From Euborellia annulipes (taxonomy: Eukaryota > Arthropoda > Insecta > Dermaptera > Anisolabididae), in the NCBI GenBank assembly GCA_023213315.1, contig JAKCPI010000376.1, positions 1 to 64,000 of the forward strand: a stretch of 64,000 nt of DNA. Reading direction: 5' to 3'. Shown here piece by piece: positions 37,602 through 48,674 of this stretch. The position numbers and the translations under genes were made by a program. The notes under the pieces are model-generated. The model was not told the DNA's origin and did no database searches. It saw only the letters and a list, made by a program, of their open reading frames with translations. The stretch's first letter is position 1, and each line of letters opens with the position of its first letter.

Positions 37602-37832
37602 GTGCACAATGAACACATGAACCAGGTGTTCTTTATAAATAGACAGAATGGAAGAATGAAGAGATGGAAAATAGAACCAGAGGACTGTGCAGTACATGTA
37701 GCAGAGTCGAGGGGGATGGAATTGTCTTCATCTACCTATGAATATCAAATTACAGTGGGGAATAGGATTATCTCAGTTATATATTATAAGCAGCCAGGGG
37801 ATCGAGAGATTAATGAAAAAATATATAAATAA
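37602..37832 (+). other. Open frame of doubtful reality
   Basis: 76 codons including RWKIEPEDCAVHV and YEYQITVGNRIIS, with more balanced composition than the flanks. No splice signals, no recognised family; it lies in the intron of gene Y on the opposite strand. Could be a worn retrocopy. Confidence 0.2.
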
Positions 37833-37902
37833 TGATTTTATCTGAAAATTAACTTTTACAAATTCGGTGACCTGATTTGAATTCTAAAAGCACTTAAAAA
37901 AA

Positions 37903-38130
37903 AAATCTTTTCGGCATATGAGGCCATATAGACTTTAAACGATACTTAAATATTAATTATGATATATATTGGGGTCCAGGCATATTTTATTTATGCAATT
38001 TGATATCCAAATGTTTTATATAAATAATTTATCGGGCTGTCTGGGGTACGAACCGACTCCCCTTGATTTTTAAATTATCAATATTGACATTTGACAACAT
38101 CTTTAACATCTAAGCCATGGGAGGAAGGGA
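37903..38130 (-). mobile_element. tRNA-derived SINE, inverted
   Basis: TTTTCGGCATATGAGGCCAT, GGGGTCCAGGCAT, GATATCCAAATG, CTGTCTGGGGTACGAACC: the body and decayed box B of the same subfamily as 61305-61570. Confidence 0.6.
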
Positions 38131-38640
38131 GGGACTAGGGACACTTGCTTCTCTTTGAAATTTTTTTTCCTAACCCCCTAATTTCAAATGAATAATATTT
38201 GATTGTAATAATTTTAATTAATGGACCACCTGCCTTAGCTTGGCGGAGAGTTTAAGGTGACGAAAATCCGTTAAACGGGGAATGAGAAGCTGGTTACTCT
38301 AGGCGGCAAGAGATGGCGTTAGTTCTCCCTATAACGAAACAAGCGTTTAATTCCAATTTATTTGAAAGATTTATAAAACTCATTTAAAGTGATTTTTATT
38401 TACTGCCAAAATCTTAGGGATTTACCTTTTACTACAATTGTTCATTTTGCACATAACAAGTCTAATTGTAATAATACCAATATTGATAACCAAAAGTCAG
38501 GGAGAACGGGTTCGGATTCCAGGAATATTTATTTAAATCATTTGGATACAAATGAGAGTGTTGTGACTTGAAATTAATTTTAATCTTTTTATTTACCCAT
38601 CTAAATATAAATGTATTTTTAATTAAATTTCCCATTCCCT

Positions 38641-38790
38641 CTGGGATGTGGCACAGTGATAGTTTTTTACTCGATTCTTGTCCTCAGGCTCAGGGGTTCG
38701 CTTCCCGTCCCAAATTTATTTCAATTGAATTGGCTAAAAAGAGAAGGAATCTAAATGGCCTTAGAAGGTCCCAAATGAAAAAAAGACCCT
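38641..38790 (+). mobile_element. tRNA-derived SINE, decayed
   Basis: GGCACAGTGATAG, CAGGGGTTCGCTTCCCGTCC, TTCAATTGAATTGGCT and GGCCTTAGAAG follow the order of the family with deletions. Confidence 0.55.
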
Positions 38791-38892
38791 ATCTAATTAA
38801 CGTAGTTTGAGAACCCTGATTATTAAAACCAGACTTCGCTGAGCTATTTAACTTTGGGTCTCTATTTATTTTAAAGAAATCTATAAGGTTTT

Positions 38893-39270
38893 TTATTTAT
38901 TTTAAAATCTTTTTCGACATCTTAGACCCTATCCCTATTTAATTGATTCAATACAATGAATGAATGAATCAGTGGCGCAACCAGGATTTTTTTTTTTTTT
39001 TTTTTTGAATGGGTGCATAAGGTCCGAAGACCTTTTGTTCCTGGGGGGAGTTTTGAAAAAATTAAACATAAGAAAATTTCGTAAAAATATTTCGAGGGGG
39101 GGGGGACTGAAGCCTCTAACTCGGGGGGAGTTCCGGCCACGAGCCTGAACAGTGGAGAACAAAATTCAATTTTTTTTTTTTAAATTGGTTTAAGGTCTTT
39201 TTCGGCATTGGAGAGCATTTAGACTCCGACCCTATTTATTTCAATTGATTGGAATCCAATTCAATTGATA
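38893..39270 (-). mobile_element. SINE tails interrupted by another insertion
   Basis: Inverted SINE tail pieces occur at 38893-38945 and 39183-39270. Between them a G-rich block begins CAGTGGCGCAACCAGG and contains poly-T, typical of the short G-rich TIR elements nearby. Confidence 0.45.
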
Positions 39271-39360
39271 ATAATAATAACCCCCCCCCCCTGTTTGCGC
39301 CTTCGGAATGAATACTCTATGGCCAGAAAAAATTTAGAATTTTTAAATCAATTGGATACC

Positions 39361-39976
39361 TAGTGGCGTACTAACACAGTTGGGGGGCCTGGAGCGTCAC
39401 TAGATAAGGGGAGCTATATATACAATATTTTGTACATATCTATGTTTATATAAGTACAATGTCTAACAGGTACAATAATTTGAGACTTCTTGAAATAGCT
39501 GGTGGATGTTGCAGGGCCGGATCTAGGGGGGAGGGGGGGGCAGTGGGTGCACGTACCACGGGTGGCAGATATCAGGATTTACTATAAAAAAGGTAAAATG
39601 ATATGAATTTTGTATAGGAAATTTTAAGGAGGGGGCGGCAAATTAAATTAAATTTTGCCCCCCCCCCCCTAAAAAATTTAGTAGTTCCGGCCCTGGGCTG
39701 TTGGTGGTGGCAGTAAAAGCTCATTATCATGACGCGGAGACACTAAAATGTTTCACCTAACCAAAGTTCAATTCGTAAATAATTATACAAATATAAAACA
39801 TTTTCAAGATTATATTTAAAGTATTTTATTAATTAGAACAAATATATTCGGGGGCCTATGCAGATGTGGGACCTGGGCCGATTTTCTATTATTTAGAAAA
39901 ATAAAATAAAGTATTTTCATATTTGGGGGCCTATGCCGACTCGGGCCCTGGGGCGGCCTCTCCCTGGACGCCACTG
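39361..39976. mobile_element. TIR element with nested hAT-like MITE (39512-39695)
   Basis: Outer ends TAGTGGCGTACT and GGACGCCACTG. Nested inside, CAGGGCCGGATCTAGG ... TTCCGGCCCTG is flanked by GGATGTTG (39504-39511) and GGCTGTTG (39696-39703), an 8-bp duplication with one mismatch, as expected for hAT. Related G-rich ends at 47850. Confidence 0.55.
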
Positions 39977-40146
39977 TGGATTAAAGTTGATAAAAATGAA
40001 TGTACCTAGGTCACATGTATCATCATTAAGATAATAAGTATCGTTTAAAAGCTAAGGATGCCAAAGATTTAAAAAAAAAATTAGAAATTCTTTCACTAAA
40101 AAGCTGAGTAGTTAGAATGTGCTGAGAAGCGTTCAAATAACTCAAC

Positions 40147-40218
40147 GGTCCCATGGTGTAATGGTTAGCACTCTGGACTTTGAATCCAGCGATCCGAGTT
40201 CAAATCTCGGTGGGACCT
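40147..40218 (+). tRNA. tRNA-Gln (anticodon TTG)
   Basis: Complete cloverleaf: acceptor GGTCCCA/TGGGACC, D-arm GTGT..GCAC with AATGGTTA, anticodon stem CTGGA/TCCAG with loop CTTTGAA (anticodon TTG), 4-base variable loop, T-arm CCGAG/CTCGG with TTCAAAT. Discriminator base T; no intron. A T-run (40218 on) supplies a Pol III terminator. Reads CAA codons. It lies in the large gene Y intron on the opposite strand. Confidence 0.96.
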
Positions 40219-40741
40219 TTTTTTTCTTTATGTTGTTTTCGATTTAAAGTTGAATTATCAATCTCTCTTTATCTCAAAGAATATTGAAATGAAGTCATTA
40301 TTAAATTAAACATATTTGTTTACAATTTAAGGTTATTATTTCCGAGGTTGTTTACTTTTTCTGATTTTTTTTTAAATCACAATCTCAACGAACTAATTGG
40401 CTTTCATAGTAAATATTTATGTAAAGCATTTGTAAAAAAATTTAATTATATTTTCAGCAATATCTATTTCAACTAAAATAAATAAATATTTTAATTAATA
40501 ATTTAATAAATTTATTTATCTCTTCAAGTGGAATAAAAAAAATTAAATTACTGCATTTTATAAATCAAAGATTAAGATTATTATTTAATGAAATAAAATA
40601 TTCAATTTTAATTATAATAAATATTAATAAAATTGAAATATGAAAATAGATTTAATAAATATTGTACTTAATTTTAAACAAAAAATCAATAAAAAGCTCG
40701 TGCGCGATTCAAGAGTTCTAACTGAGACAACGAAGACTAAC

Positions 40742-40813
40742 GGTCCCATGGTGTAATGGTTAGCACTCTGGACTCTGAATCCAGCGATCCGAGTTCAAAT
40801 CTCGGTGGGACCT
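40742..40813 (+). tRNA. tRNA-Gln (anticodon CTG)
   Basis: Identical to the gene at 40147 except for one base in the anticodon loop (CTCTGAA, anticodon CTG, reads CAG). Followed by a long T-run terminator. The flanks of the two genes differ except for a short CTCAACGGT/CTAACGGT-like lead, so duplication is old or was by retroposition, with the body kept under selection. Confidence 0.96.
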
Positions 40814-40819
40814 ATATTT

Positions 40820-42080
40820 TTTTTTTTTTTAAATCATAAATCTTATTAGAATTTATAACTATAACTGAGTGTTGTTTATAAATAACTACCGAATATAAGA
40901 TAAAATATGCGTACACAAAAATTTTACCTTTCATAATTCTTTTTCGAAGGATGTTTAAAACTCGCGTAGCCACTGATTTAAAACCGCATAAGCAAAAGAT
41001 TAAATTAAATTAATATTTCAAGGTGATTGTCAATTTGAACGTGCATATTTATAATCATAATAAAATTCATACCAAGTATATTGTTTACAAATCGCTTTTA
41101 GAAAAAAAAACACAACCTTGAAAATCATTCCATATGTTTATAAAATAATTTTAATTTTAAATTTGCTTTCGACAAAAAATTCTTTTTTTTTTACTTGACG
41201 TTTCTATTATTATAATAAGAATCAAGCAAATAATTGTTTATTATTTATAATTGTAATTCGTTTCTTGCTTAATAATATTAGGGTGCCACAGGTTAAGTAA
41301 TCAAACTTTCGCTACCACTGACGCCTCCCCTTAGGGGGGGGGGGGGGTATGTCTGGAACATTAGACTGGGATAACATAAGAGGTTATCAAAAAAAAAAAA
41401 AATAATAATAATAATAGGTAATGAAAATATACTACTATTATCAATGTTTAGGATATTTTTAGTTAAAATATTATGTATATAGAAGAAATTAAAAATACTA
41501 GGTCATAAATTTCAATGAATTATTAAAAATTCACTTTTTAACAATTGATTTATAAACTAATTTGTTAAAGAAACTTCTCGGCCCTCGGGCTCAGTGTATG
41601 GCCTAAGTTGCCAAAAAGACTGTGTGAATGTGTGTATGAGTGTAAATGAGAAAAAAGTGTGAGTTTTTTTATATAAAAAAAAGAAACTTTTGAAGAAGTT
41701 AATTTTTAATTAATCATTGAAACTTATGACCTAGTGTTTTTAATTCCTCCTTTGTGGGATATTTGTAATGAAAAAATTGAATTTATTTTTGCTAAGGCCT
41801 AATGAATGTTAATACAATTGATAATGTTCTCTGAAAGATATTCAAATTTAATCTTTGGATCTTTAGTCAATTGAAATTTCTGAAAGGTAAAAACAGAAAT
41901 GTTGTGGACATTTTTTTGAGGAAAGGTCTATTTTAAATTTTAACCATTTTGAGTGGGATGGCGCTGCTTCCCCTGGGTTTATTTAAATTGAGGTTAGATC
42001 CTTCAGGAAGTAAAAAAATCCCACTTTTTTATTATTTTTTTAATATATTACTATTTCAAGATACTGGATATTTTAATTGG
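40820..42080. other. AT-rich DNA with a SINE remnant
   Basis: GGCCCTCGGGCTCAGTGTATGG at 41580 joins directly to the SINE tail (AAGTTGCCAAAAAGACTGTG, GAATGTGTGTATGAGTG) to about 41690: a SINE with an internal deletion. G-run at 41334. Nothing else supported. Confidence 0.45.
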
Positions 42081-42089
42081 GGATAAATG

Positions 42090-42277
42090 CATGGGCGTAA
42101 CTAGAGAATTTGGCTGGGGGGGGGGGGGCATGGGACCAGCTAACCTCCGGTGAGCCTGGAAAGCCCCATATTTTCCCAATTTTTCTTGGGGCAAGGAGCT
42201 TTCTGGGGAGGGGGGGGAAGCACGAGCCTTCTGGGGGGGGGGGCCAGGCCAACCGGCACCCCTTAGTTACGCCCATG
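42090..42277. mobile_element. Short G-rich TIR element
   Basis: Ends CATGGGCGTAACTAG and TTAGTTACGCCCATG are inverted repeats, with long G-runs and GGGGCAAGGAGC inside. The open frames on both strands are by-products of the composition. Confidence 0.55.
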
Positions 42278-42486
42278 GACAATAAACAACCAAACAAGTT
42301 GATTTCAGTAATGGAATTAATTTTCCCTTGCCGTTAAATATAAAAAAATTCCTCTCAGATACATTTGAAACAAATATTTCTTCTTTATTCAAGAGTCCTC
42401 TAATTTGAACTGTATGGGAAATATTCCCATCCGTCAGTACTCTATTTAAAGTGAAATTCTCAAAAAATGAGTTTACACAAGAAAGG

Positions 42487-42751
42487 AGGGAGCAGGAGCA
42501 GCCAAAAATTAAAGCCTCCGATTTTTGACAATTAACGAGACGTTCCGGGAAAACTTTATTTTCTCATCATCATCATTCTCGCTGATTAAGTCAAGGAATA
42601 ACTCACCCATAAATATAATACATAATAAATGTATTGTGCCCTTATAACAATTCCGGGGCATATACAATATGAAGGACTGATGATGGGAAAATAAAGATTT
42701 CCCGAAACGTCTCGTTAATTGTTGGATGCTTTAATTTTTGCCTGCTCCTAC
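42487..42751. mobile_element. Foldback with hammerhead-like motifs
   Basis: Arms share AGGAGCAGG.AGCCAAAAATTAAAGC and ATTAACGAGACGTT. Right arm, 42677-42711 plus: CTGATGAT, stem II GGGAAA/TTTCCC, GAAACGTC, the best-paired stem II in the window. The left arm (minus, 42539-42572) has GGAACGTC and an altered stem. Confidence 0.62.
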
Positions 42752-42816
42752 TCGCTTCCTTGTATAAATCAACAGCGATGTACATTCATTGGTTATCAAA
42801 AAATGAATTTACTTAC

Positions 42817-43006
42817 TGGGATTGAGCGAATAGGCGAGTTTTTTGAAAAAATTCGTCAGTCGAACAGCGATAATAATAATCGGGAAACCGATGAGATGTA
42901 CCGGTAACTCAAAGCCACCATCCTGGGGAGCGGAGCCGACCATCACCAATTGTAATAGTAACAATTGGCCAAATCCGATTGCCAAAATGGCCTTGGAGAG
43001 TCTCAT
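42817..43006 (-). CDS. Gene Y exon 1, signal peptide
   Basis: ATG at 43006 (upstream ATG at 43141 is in frame but unlikely). Sixty-three codons plus one base, ending at consensus donor A|GTAAGT (42816-42811). The product starts MRLSKAILAIGFGQLLLLQ and continues LVMVGSA, a strong secretory signal, then APQDGGFELPVHLIGF and a hydrophobic IIIIAVRL segment, then FFKKLAYSLNP. The leftover A joins AT of exon 2 to give Asn. A possible initiator TCAGTT lies about 40 bp upstream (43042-43047). Secreted or membrane-associated; function unknown. The intron to exon 2 is about 5.5 kb. Confidence 0.8.
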
Positions 43007-43041
43007 CTTGAGGTATAGTGCAGGTGCGTTAGCGTAATGCC

Positions 43042-43047
43042 AACTGA
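43042..43047 (-). promoter_or_regulatory. Possible initiator of gene Y
   Basis: TCAGTT on the minus strand, the arthropod initiator consensus TCAKTY in form, 36-41 bp upstream of the ATG in a locally GC-richer segment. No TATA box evident. Weak evidence. Confidence 0.3.
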
Positions 43048-43959
43048 CACGCACCCACCGGCTCCGTGAGTAGAACGTCGTATGCCAGCCAGACAGTGAA
43101 AGTTTTTCGCTGCTTGCGACATGAAAACGAAAGCCTCCCACCTCTCTCAGGCCTTTCTTCTTGTTTTTTCGTCTTCTTTTTCTTCTTCTTGAAAAACAAA
43201 AAAAAAAATTATTTTTAAATAAATATTGATGATGCTTATGTATGAGAGAGAAAGAAATATTTGTTGGAGGTAAGATGCAGGGTCAGGATGCTTGTCAAAG
43301 GTAGCAATCGGGAATAAGAAAAGTAAGTGAATGTAAATAAATACTTTCTTTTAAAGTTAGTCAATGTCAATATCAACAACGCTAAAAATGCAGACTCCCT
43401 TCCCTCTCTCTCGAACTCCCACTCCTTCGTTCTTTCTTCTAAGATATCGGTGGAATGTCTTTAAATTTACTTTAAATCCACCCTCTTTTTAAATAATCAA
43501 TCAATTCTTTTAAATATTACTAAATAATGTGTAAAGATTTCTTTCTTTTTAGATTTCTTAAATTACTGAAAAAATTTGGAAACAATTCTTTGTATTCAAT
43601 TTCATATATAGAAATAGATAATAGGGATTCCTGTAGAACAGAAACAGGTAGAAATCTGCTTCCCTTCATAATAGTGATATGCTACCCGTCTTGATAAAAT
43701 TTAATTAAATTTAAATTTTTATTTATACCCTTTCTTCTACGAGACCATTTAGGGGTTTGAATTACATATAGATTTTTAAAAACAATGGACCTATGGATAC
43801 CGGGGGACTATTTGTTATTTTGTAGGGTTCTGATTTTGCATATTTTTTCTTAATTATTTTCAAATACCTCTGCTATTTTCAGTATTTAAGCGTTTTAGAG
43901 TCCCATCCTATCGGGATCCCCGCTTATTTACCCGAGATGCTTAAACGTTCGAAGGCACA

Positions 43960-44130
43960 CACCTTTGGTATCCAAATGACTTAAATAAAATCATCAGACA
44001 TGATATTTGTTAATAAAAAATGAAAAATTTCAAAATATTTAAGATTTAAATAAATATTTACAAGACTGCCTGAGATCCTTAAGGTTATAAATATTGATAT
44101 TTGTCACTATCTCTACCTCTGGGCCATGAA
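43960..44130 (-). mobile_element. tRNA-derived SINE, inverted, decayed
   Basis: TTTGGTATCCAAATGACTTA, ATAAAATCATCAGAC, GACTGCCTGAGATCC and TCTCTACCTCTGGGCC follow the family order, with an insertion in the middle. Confidence 0.5.
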
Positions 44131-44312
44131 GAGGAGGGGGGAATCAATTAATTAATGTCTCCTAAGACGCATAGTCAGAGAAAAATTAAAAAAAAAAATT
44201 AAAGTAGAGTAATCAATAAATTAAAGTTATGTTTCTTTTGCAATTCAAGATTTTATTAACAATTATTTTTAATAGAAAAATTTGGAAACACCCTATTTTC
44301 TTTGTACAGGGG

Positions 44313-44343
<31 letters not shown>

Positions 44344-44761
44344 GTACCGCTGAAGCAAGTACACTAACGAGTATTTTAACCTTGACATATTTTTTTCAGG
44401 TTAAGCTCTTCCCTTTCTTAAGCAACAAAATATCCGTTGACGACTAGTCCTCGAAATCTTATCATGCGTTACGGAAGAATATTCGAACATTCCTTGTAAG
44501 ATTATACAGCTAAGTTTTCCTAAACACTATTATTATTTTATTATTGTTTACTTGTTTGCCTCGCACCTGGATCCACATTTAAAATTTATTTCATTTTTCT
44601 AAAATAACCGTTATTTAATATTAATATCATAAGCCTGAACTTCGTGATATCACTTGTGGGTATTTTAAGTAAAACTACATTCATTTGACATAGAATGCAA
44701 ATAACTTATATTACTATAAACGACAACTCTATTTCTTGAATAAAAAATTTGAATATGCTCT

Positions 44762-44796
44762 CTGAAGATGGCAGGGTTAGTCCCGGCCGAAACGTT
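44762..44796 (+). ncRNA. Hammerhead-like motif
   Basis: CTGAAGAT, GGCAGGGTTAGTCCCGGCC, GAAACGTT. Stem II can form as GGC/GCC or GGG/CCC. It is followed by AATAAATAGAGGCTCAATTATTGGCTGCATCC in short pieces shared with 30147-30200 and 30500, defining a common family 3' tail. Confidence 0.55.
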
Positions 44797-45387
44797 CCAA
44801 TAAATAGAGGCTCAATTATTGGCTGCATCCTATTCCCTATTCAAAATAAACATTTTTTTAAGCCTGTTTTTACATAAAAAACTTGACCAACGCTATTTTT
44901 CGAAAAGTAAATATATTTTAAGATAATAACGTTTTTTAATTGACATGAGAAACTCGAGGAGATCATCCGAATTTATTACTTTTAAACATTGCTCCAACAA
45001 TACGATGAATTTATCATAATCAATCAAAAATAAGCATTTGAATATGACTTTTAAAGAAGCAGTTTTACTTTTCTTCTTATGAGGACACTATTGTTATAAA
45101 AAAATAAATTTTAAAGGAAATTATGTGAAATTAAGTATTTAAAAGAATAACAACAATGAGCCGATTAGTACATCATTGAGTAAAAACAAATGATAATAGT
45201 ACTAGAAAAGGAGTTCTCATTTAATTGTCTTTTAAGATTTTAATTTAGCGTAAAACAATTTTTTTCTCATTTATTTTATACAATTAAACTTCTATAGATG
45301 TTTATGTTTATTTTTATCAGAAAAATCAATTCTTAATGAAGTTTAGTAAAATTTGTTAATTATTATAAATCAACTCTACCGAGGGGT

Positions 45388-45540
45388 CCTCGGGCTTTGG
45401 TGTAGGGGTTAGCGTGCTGGCCTTCTGTACCAAGGATCCCGTCTCATGCGAGAATTTTAATTGTCTACTAATTAATTGAAATAAATAGAGACAGGGTCTA
45501 AAATGGCCTCGGTTGCCGAGAAAGACTTTAAATAAAAAAA
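45388..45540 (+). mobile_element. tRNA-derived SINE
   Basis: CTCGGGCTTTGGTGTAGGGG TTAGCGTGCTGGCC head, CTTCTGTACCAAGG, then AATAAATAGAGACAGGGTC, CGGTTGCCGAGAAAGAC and an A tail. Confidence 0.7.
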
Positions 45541-46496
45541 AAACTACCGAGGAGTCAAGTTGAAATAAAAAAAGTAAAAAAAATCATCTATTTTATTTAT
45601 TTCTGGGAAAAATGAAAAATAGGCTTAAACATAGGCGTAGCCAGGAGTTGTTTTCGAGGAGGGTGTAGTATCTGCCATTTTAAACCTACATTTATTTTGC
45701 TCTGTCTTAAAATTCACCCCTCTCCCCCCACACACACACCATATTGTATATTTAAAGGAGAAAACCTACATAAAAGCAAACATTGAAAGATAGATATTAT
45801 TTATTATTACACTTTACATTACATTAGTATTTTTTTTTAATTTATCATTCATTTCAGGGGAGGGAGATAGCCCCTGGCTAGACCCTTGAGCGGAAAATAA
45901 AATAAGAAATAAAAAGAGAATGGAAAAGAAATAAAAAAAAGGGGGAAGAGGGAGCTGTTCAAGTTCAATGTGAAGGAATGGCTTAGTGAAAGTTTTCATC
46001 TTGAAAGAATTTATTTTGCTACGCTTTAAAGAAGGTTAAAAAAAAAAAAAAAAAATGAAGAATTGCTTAAAAAGTTGTTCGCTAATTATTCCAGTTTCAC
46101 CTTGATGATCTCCTACTCAAATTTCTCCTAGCAAAGTTTCATTCTTTAAAAAATCAATCTACAACTCATTCAATTAAATTATTGTCTTCATTTGAATTTA
46201 CCTCAGAATTCATATGGAGAATTTACAAAAAAAATTTTTTAACTATACTGTATATCTTCTTCTATCCTGGCCTTATCCCTATGTGTCGGCAATATTAATT
46301 TATAAAGAAATGAGACGAGAGAAAAGCAATGCCCCACGCTTTTATTTGAAGTCATAAATATTCAACAATTTTAACAAGAACAATTCAATTATTTCTCTCT
46401 TTTTAGTTCAATTTAAATAAAAGCATTTTTTTTTAAGTTTTTTTAATTATATTTTTATTTTAAACTTTTTAGTTTTTTTTTTTATAATAGATAGAG

Positions 46497-46590
46497 TATT
46501 AAAAAATCTGGTGTGACTGATACCTTCGGTATTCGAAAGTTGCGTGCTGTGATTGTCACCCCAGATTTTTTTGTGTCGAGATATATTTAG
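46497..46590 (-). repeat. MITE family A terminal hairpin
   Basis: AATCTGGTGTGACTGATACC ... GATTGTCACCCCAGATT with a TTTGTGTCGAGATATATTTA flank, as in 47047-47430. Confidence 0.55.
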
Positions 46591-47046
46591 TTGAATTTGA
46601 AAAATTTATAAACCATTTGTTTATTTACCAGTATGTTTTGTTTTTTGTTTGGGTCCGTAGTTTTCGAGTTCTACGCAATTCAATATGCAAAGTTTAATTT
46701 TTATAACGTGTATTATAATTCGGGCTCAAGAAACGGCGAGCGGAGGGGAGGTGGCGCCTGCACCTCCCTCCAGGCATTGTCACCGGCCAGAGAGGATGCT
46801 ATTTTTGGAAATAGCTATTAAACCTTTTTTCATTTATAAAAACATTATATTATCTCCATCGCAAATCTATCGTCTAAATAAAGTGATTCATTAAACCCAG
46901 AGAGAATGATTTCTCTTGTTTAAATAATGCTCTCTCTTGGATGGGAGAGACAAATAAATAATAGTAAAAAACGTATAGTATTTATTTTTTACTATTTTAT
47001 GGCCCTATTAATTATTCTCTTTTCAATATCCCTCAGATCTCACTCT

Positions 47047-47430
47047 ATTTAAAAAAAAATCTGGTGTGACTGGTCGCACAGCACACAACTTTCTCTTTCC
47101 TTCGGTAATCGAAAGTTGTTTGAGTTCTGTGCTTGTCACACCAGATTTTTTGTGTCGAGATATATTTAGTTTCCGCCGATATATTAGAATTCAAGATGTA
47201 AGATTTATAAACATGGGAAAATATTTATATTTTGTTACCATGGCAACCATTTCTCCTATCTTTCCTATAAAGTACAAGAGTAAAGTGTGCTTCAAACAAT
47301 TTTGAGAGGAAAATGAGAATATATATTTGAAAGAGTATCTAAAAAATAGTTGATAATTGAATTTTAATCAAAATCATTAGAGCGAATTTTGAGAAATTCG
47401 AAAAAAAAACTGAAAAAATGCATCAGTAAA
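47047..47430 (-). mobile_element. MITE family A, inverted partial copy
   Basis: Hairpin end (AATCTGGTGTGACTGG ... CTTGTCACACCAGATT), then the body in reverse (TTACCATGGCAACCATTTCT, GTACAAGAGTAAAGTGTGCT), truncated near 47430. Confidence 0.62.
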
Positions 47431-48068
47431 GAGGGCAGCAGAAAATATAATAAAAAGCTAATGTGGCACATAAAAGAACACTCTTGAGAGGGACACTTTT
47501 CAACTTTTCCATAATTCTAAATATGTCTCTGTGCAATATAATTTTATATGAATGAATTGTTTTGAGAACTCGATTGCTGGTGAGCTCTCTGTATCTTTGG
47601 CAGTTATAGCGCACCACTAAAATTAATATAAGTATTTAAATTTCTGGGAGTTAGATAACATTATCTTCAAGATAAATATATAAACATATATCAAATTACA
47701 TTTTCATTTCTGCCGACTTCGCTTACCAGTTAAAGGCCAAGAGAGATATCAATTTCCCAATAATTAACAAATGATATAAAATTTATTATCTTATTGGTAG
47801 AAACTATAAATCACATATCTACCTCCACCATCTCTGGACCTAAATCAGAGGCGTACCGAGACAGTTGGGGGCCTGGGGCGTCACTAGAAGGGGAGGGGGG
47901 GGGGAGCTATATACATTTTGTACGCGAAAAATTAAACTTCATATTCATATAAATTCAAAATTTTTCAGGAAGATTTATCTAAACTACTGAGTAAAATAAA
48001 TAAGGACGAAAGAAGAATTTCTTCCCTTTGGCAATAGCCACCATCAACATACCAGAAAATATATTTTT

Positions 48069-48375
48069 GGCCATTTGGTATCCAAATGTCTTAAATAAAA
48101 TCATCGGACTGCCTGGAGTCCGAACCCGCGACGTTTGGTATACGAGGTTAGCACGCTAACCTCTACACCAAGCCCCGAGGGCTTAGACAATACTCATTAT
48201 AATAATAAAATATATATTGGGGTGCAGGCATATTAAATAAATATGCCATTTGGTATCCAAATGATTTAAATAAATATTCATCGGAATGTCTGGTGTCCGA
48301 ACCCACTCCCCTTGGCTTTTATGTTATCAATATTGACTTTTGTCACCATCTCTAACCTTTTGGCAACGGGGAAGC
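48069..48375 (-). mobile_element. Two inverted tRNA-derived SINEs in tandem
   Basis: 48069-48187 is well preserved: GGTATCCAAATGTCTTAAAT, GGAGTCCGAACCCGCGAC (box B), GTTAGCACGCTAACCTCTAC (box A region), CAAGCCCCGAGGGC. 48200-48375 is a second, more decayed copy. Confidence 0.72.
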
Positions 48376-48674
48376 GGGGGGGGGGGGTATAAACACACCT
48401 ATATAAGTTATCTTTACTTTTTATTTATTCTTTAATATTTATTAGACGCAAATATAGATATTTATAAATAAATATTAATATATTGATGAGATAACTTGAA
48501 AATAATGAATTTGCCAACTGAAGGGCGTCTGTCGACCGCCCAAACGGGGCTCTTGATGTAAATCCGAGTTCTATAGGCCTATTAAATTTTTTTAAGTGAT
48601 TAGTATTTTTAAAGAATTGAGAATAATCTTTTCATTTTTTTTACTATCTACCATTTCTTAAAAAATTGAAGAAA

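Noticed and set aside
42110..42337. 75-codon frame with Gly/Pro-rich product
   Set aside because: Lies across a G-rich TIR element; both strands are open only because of homopolymer G/C runs.
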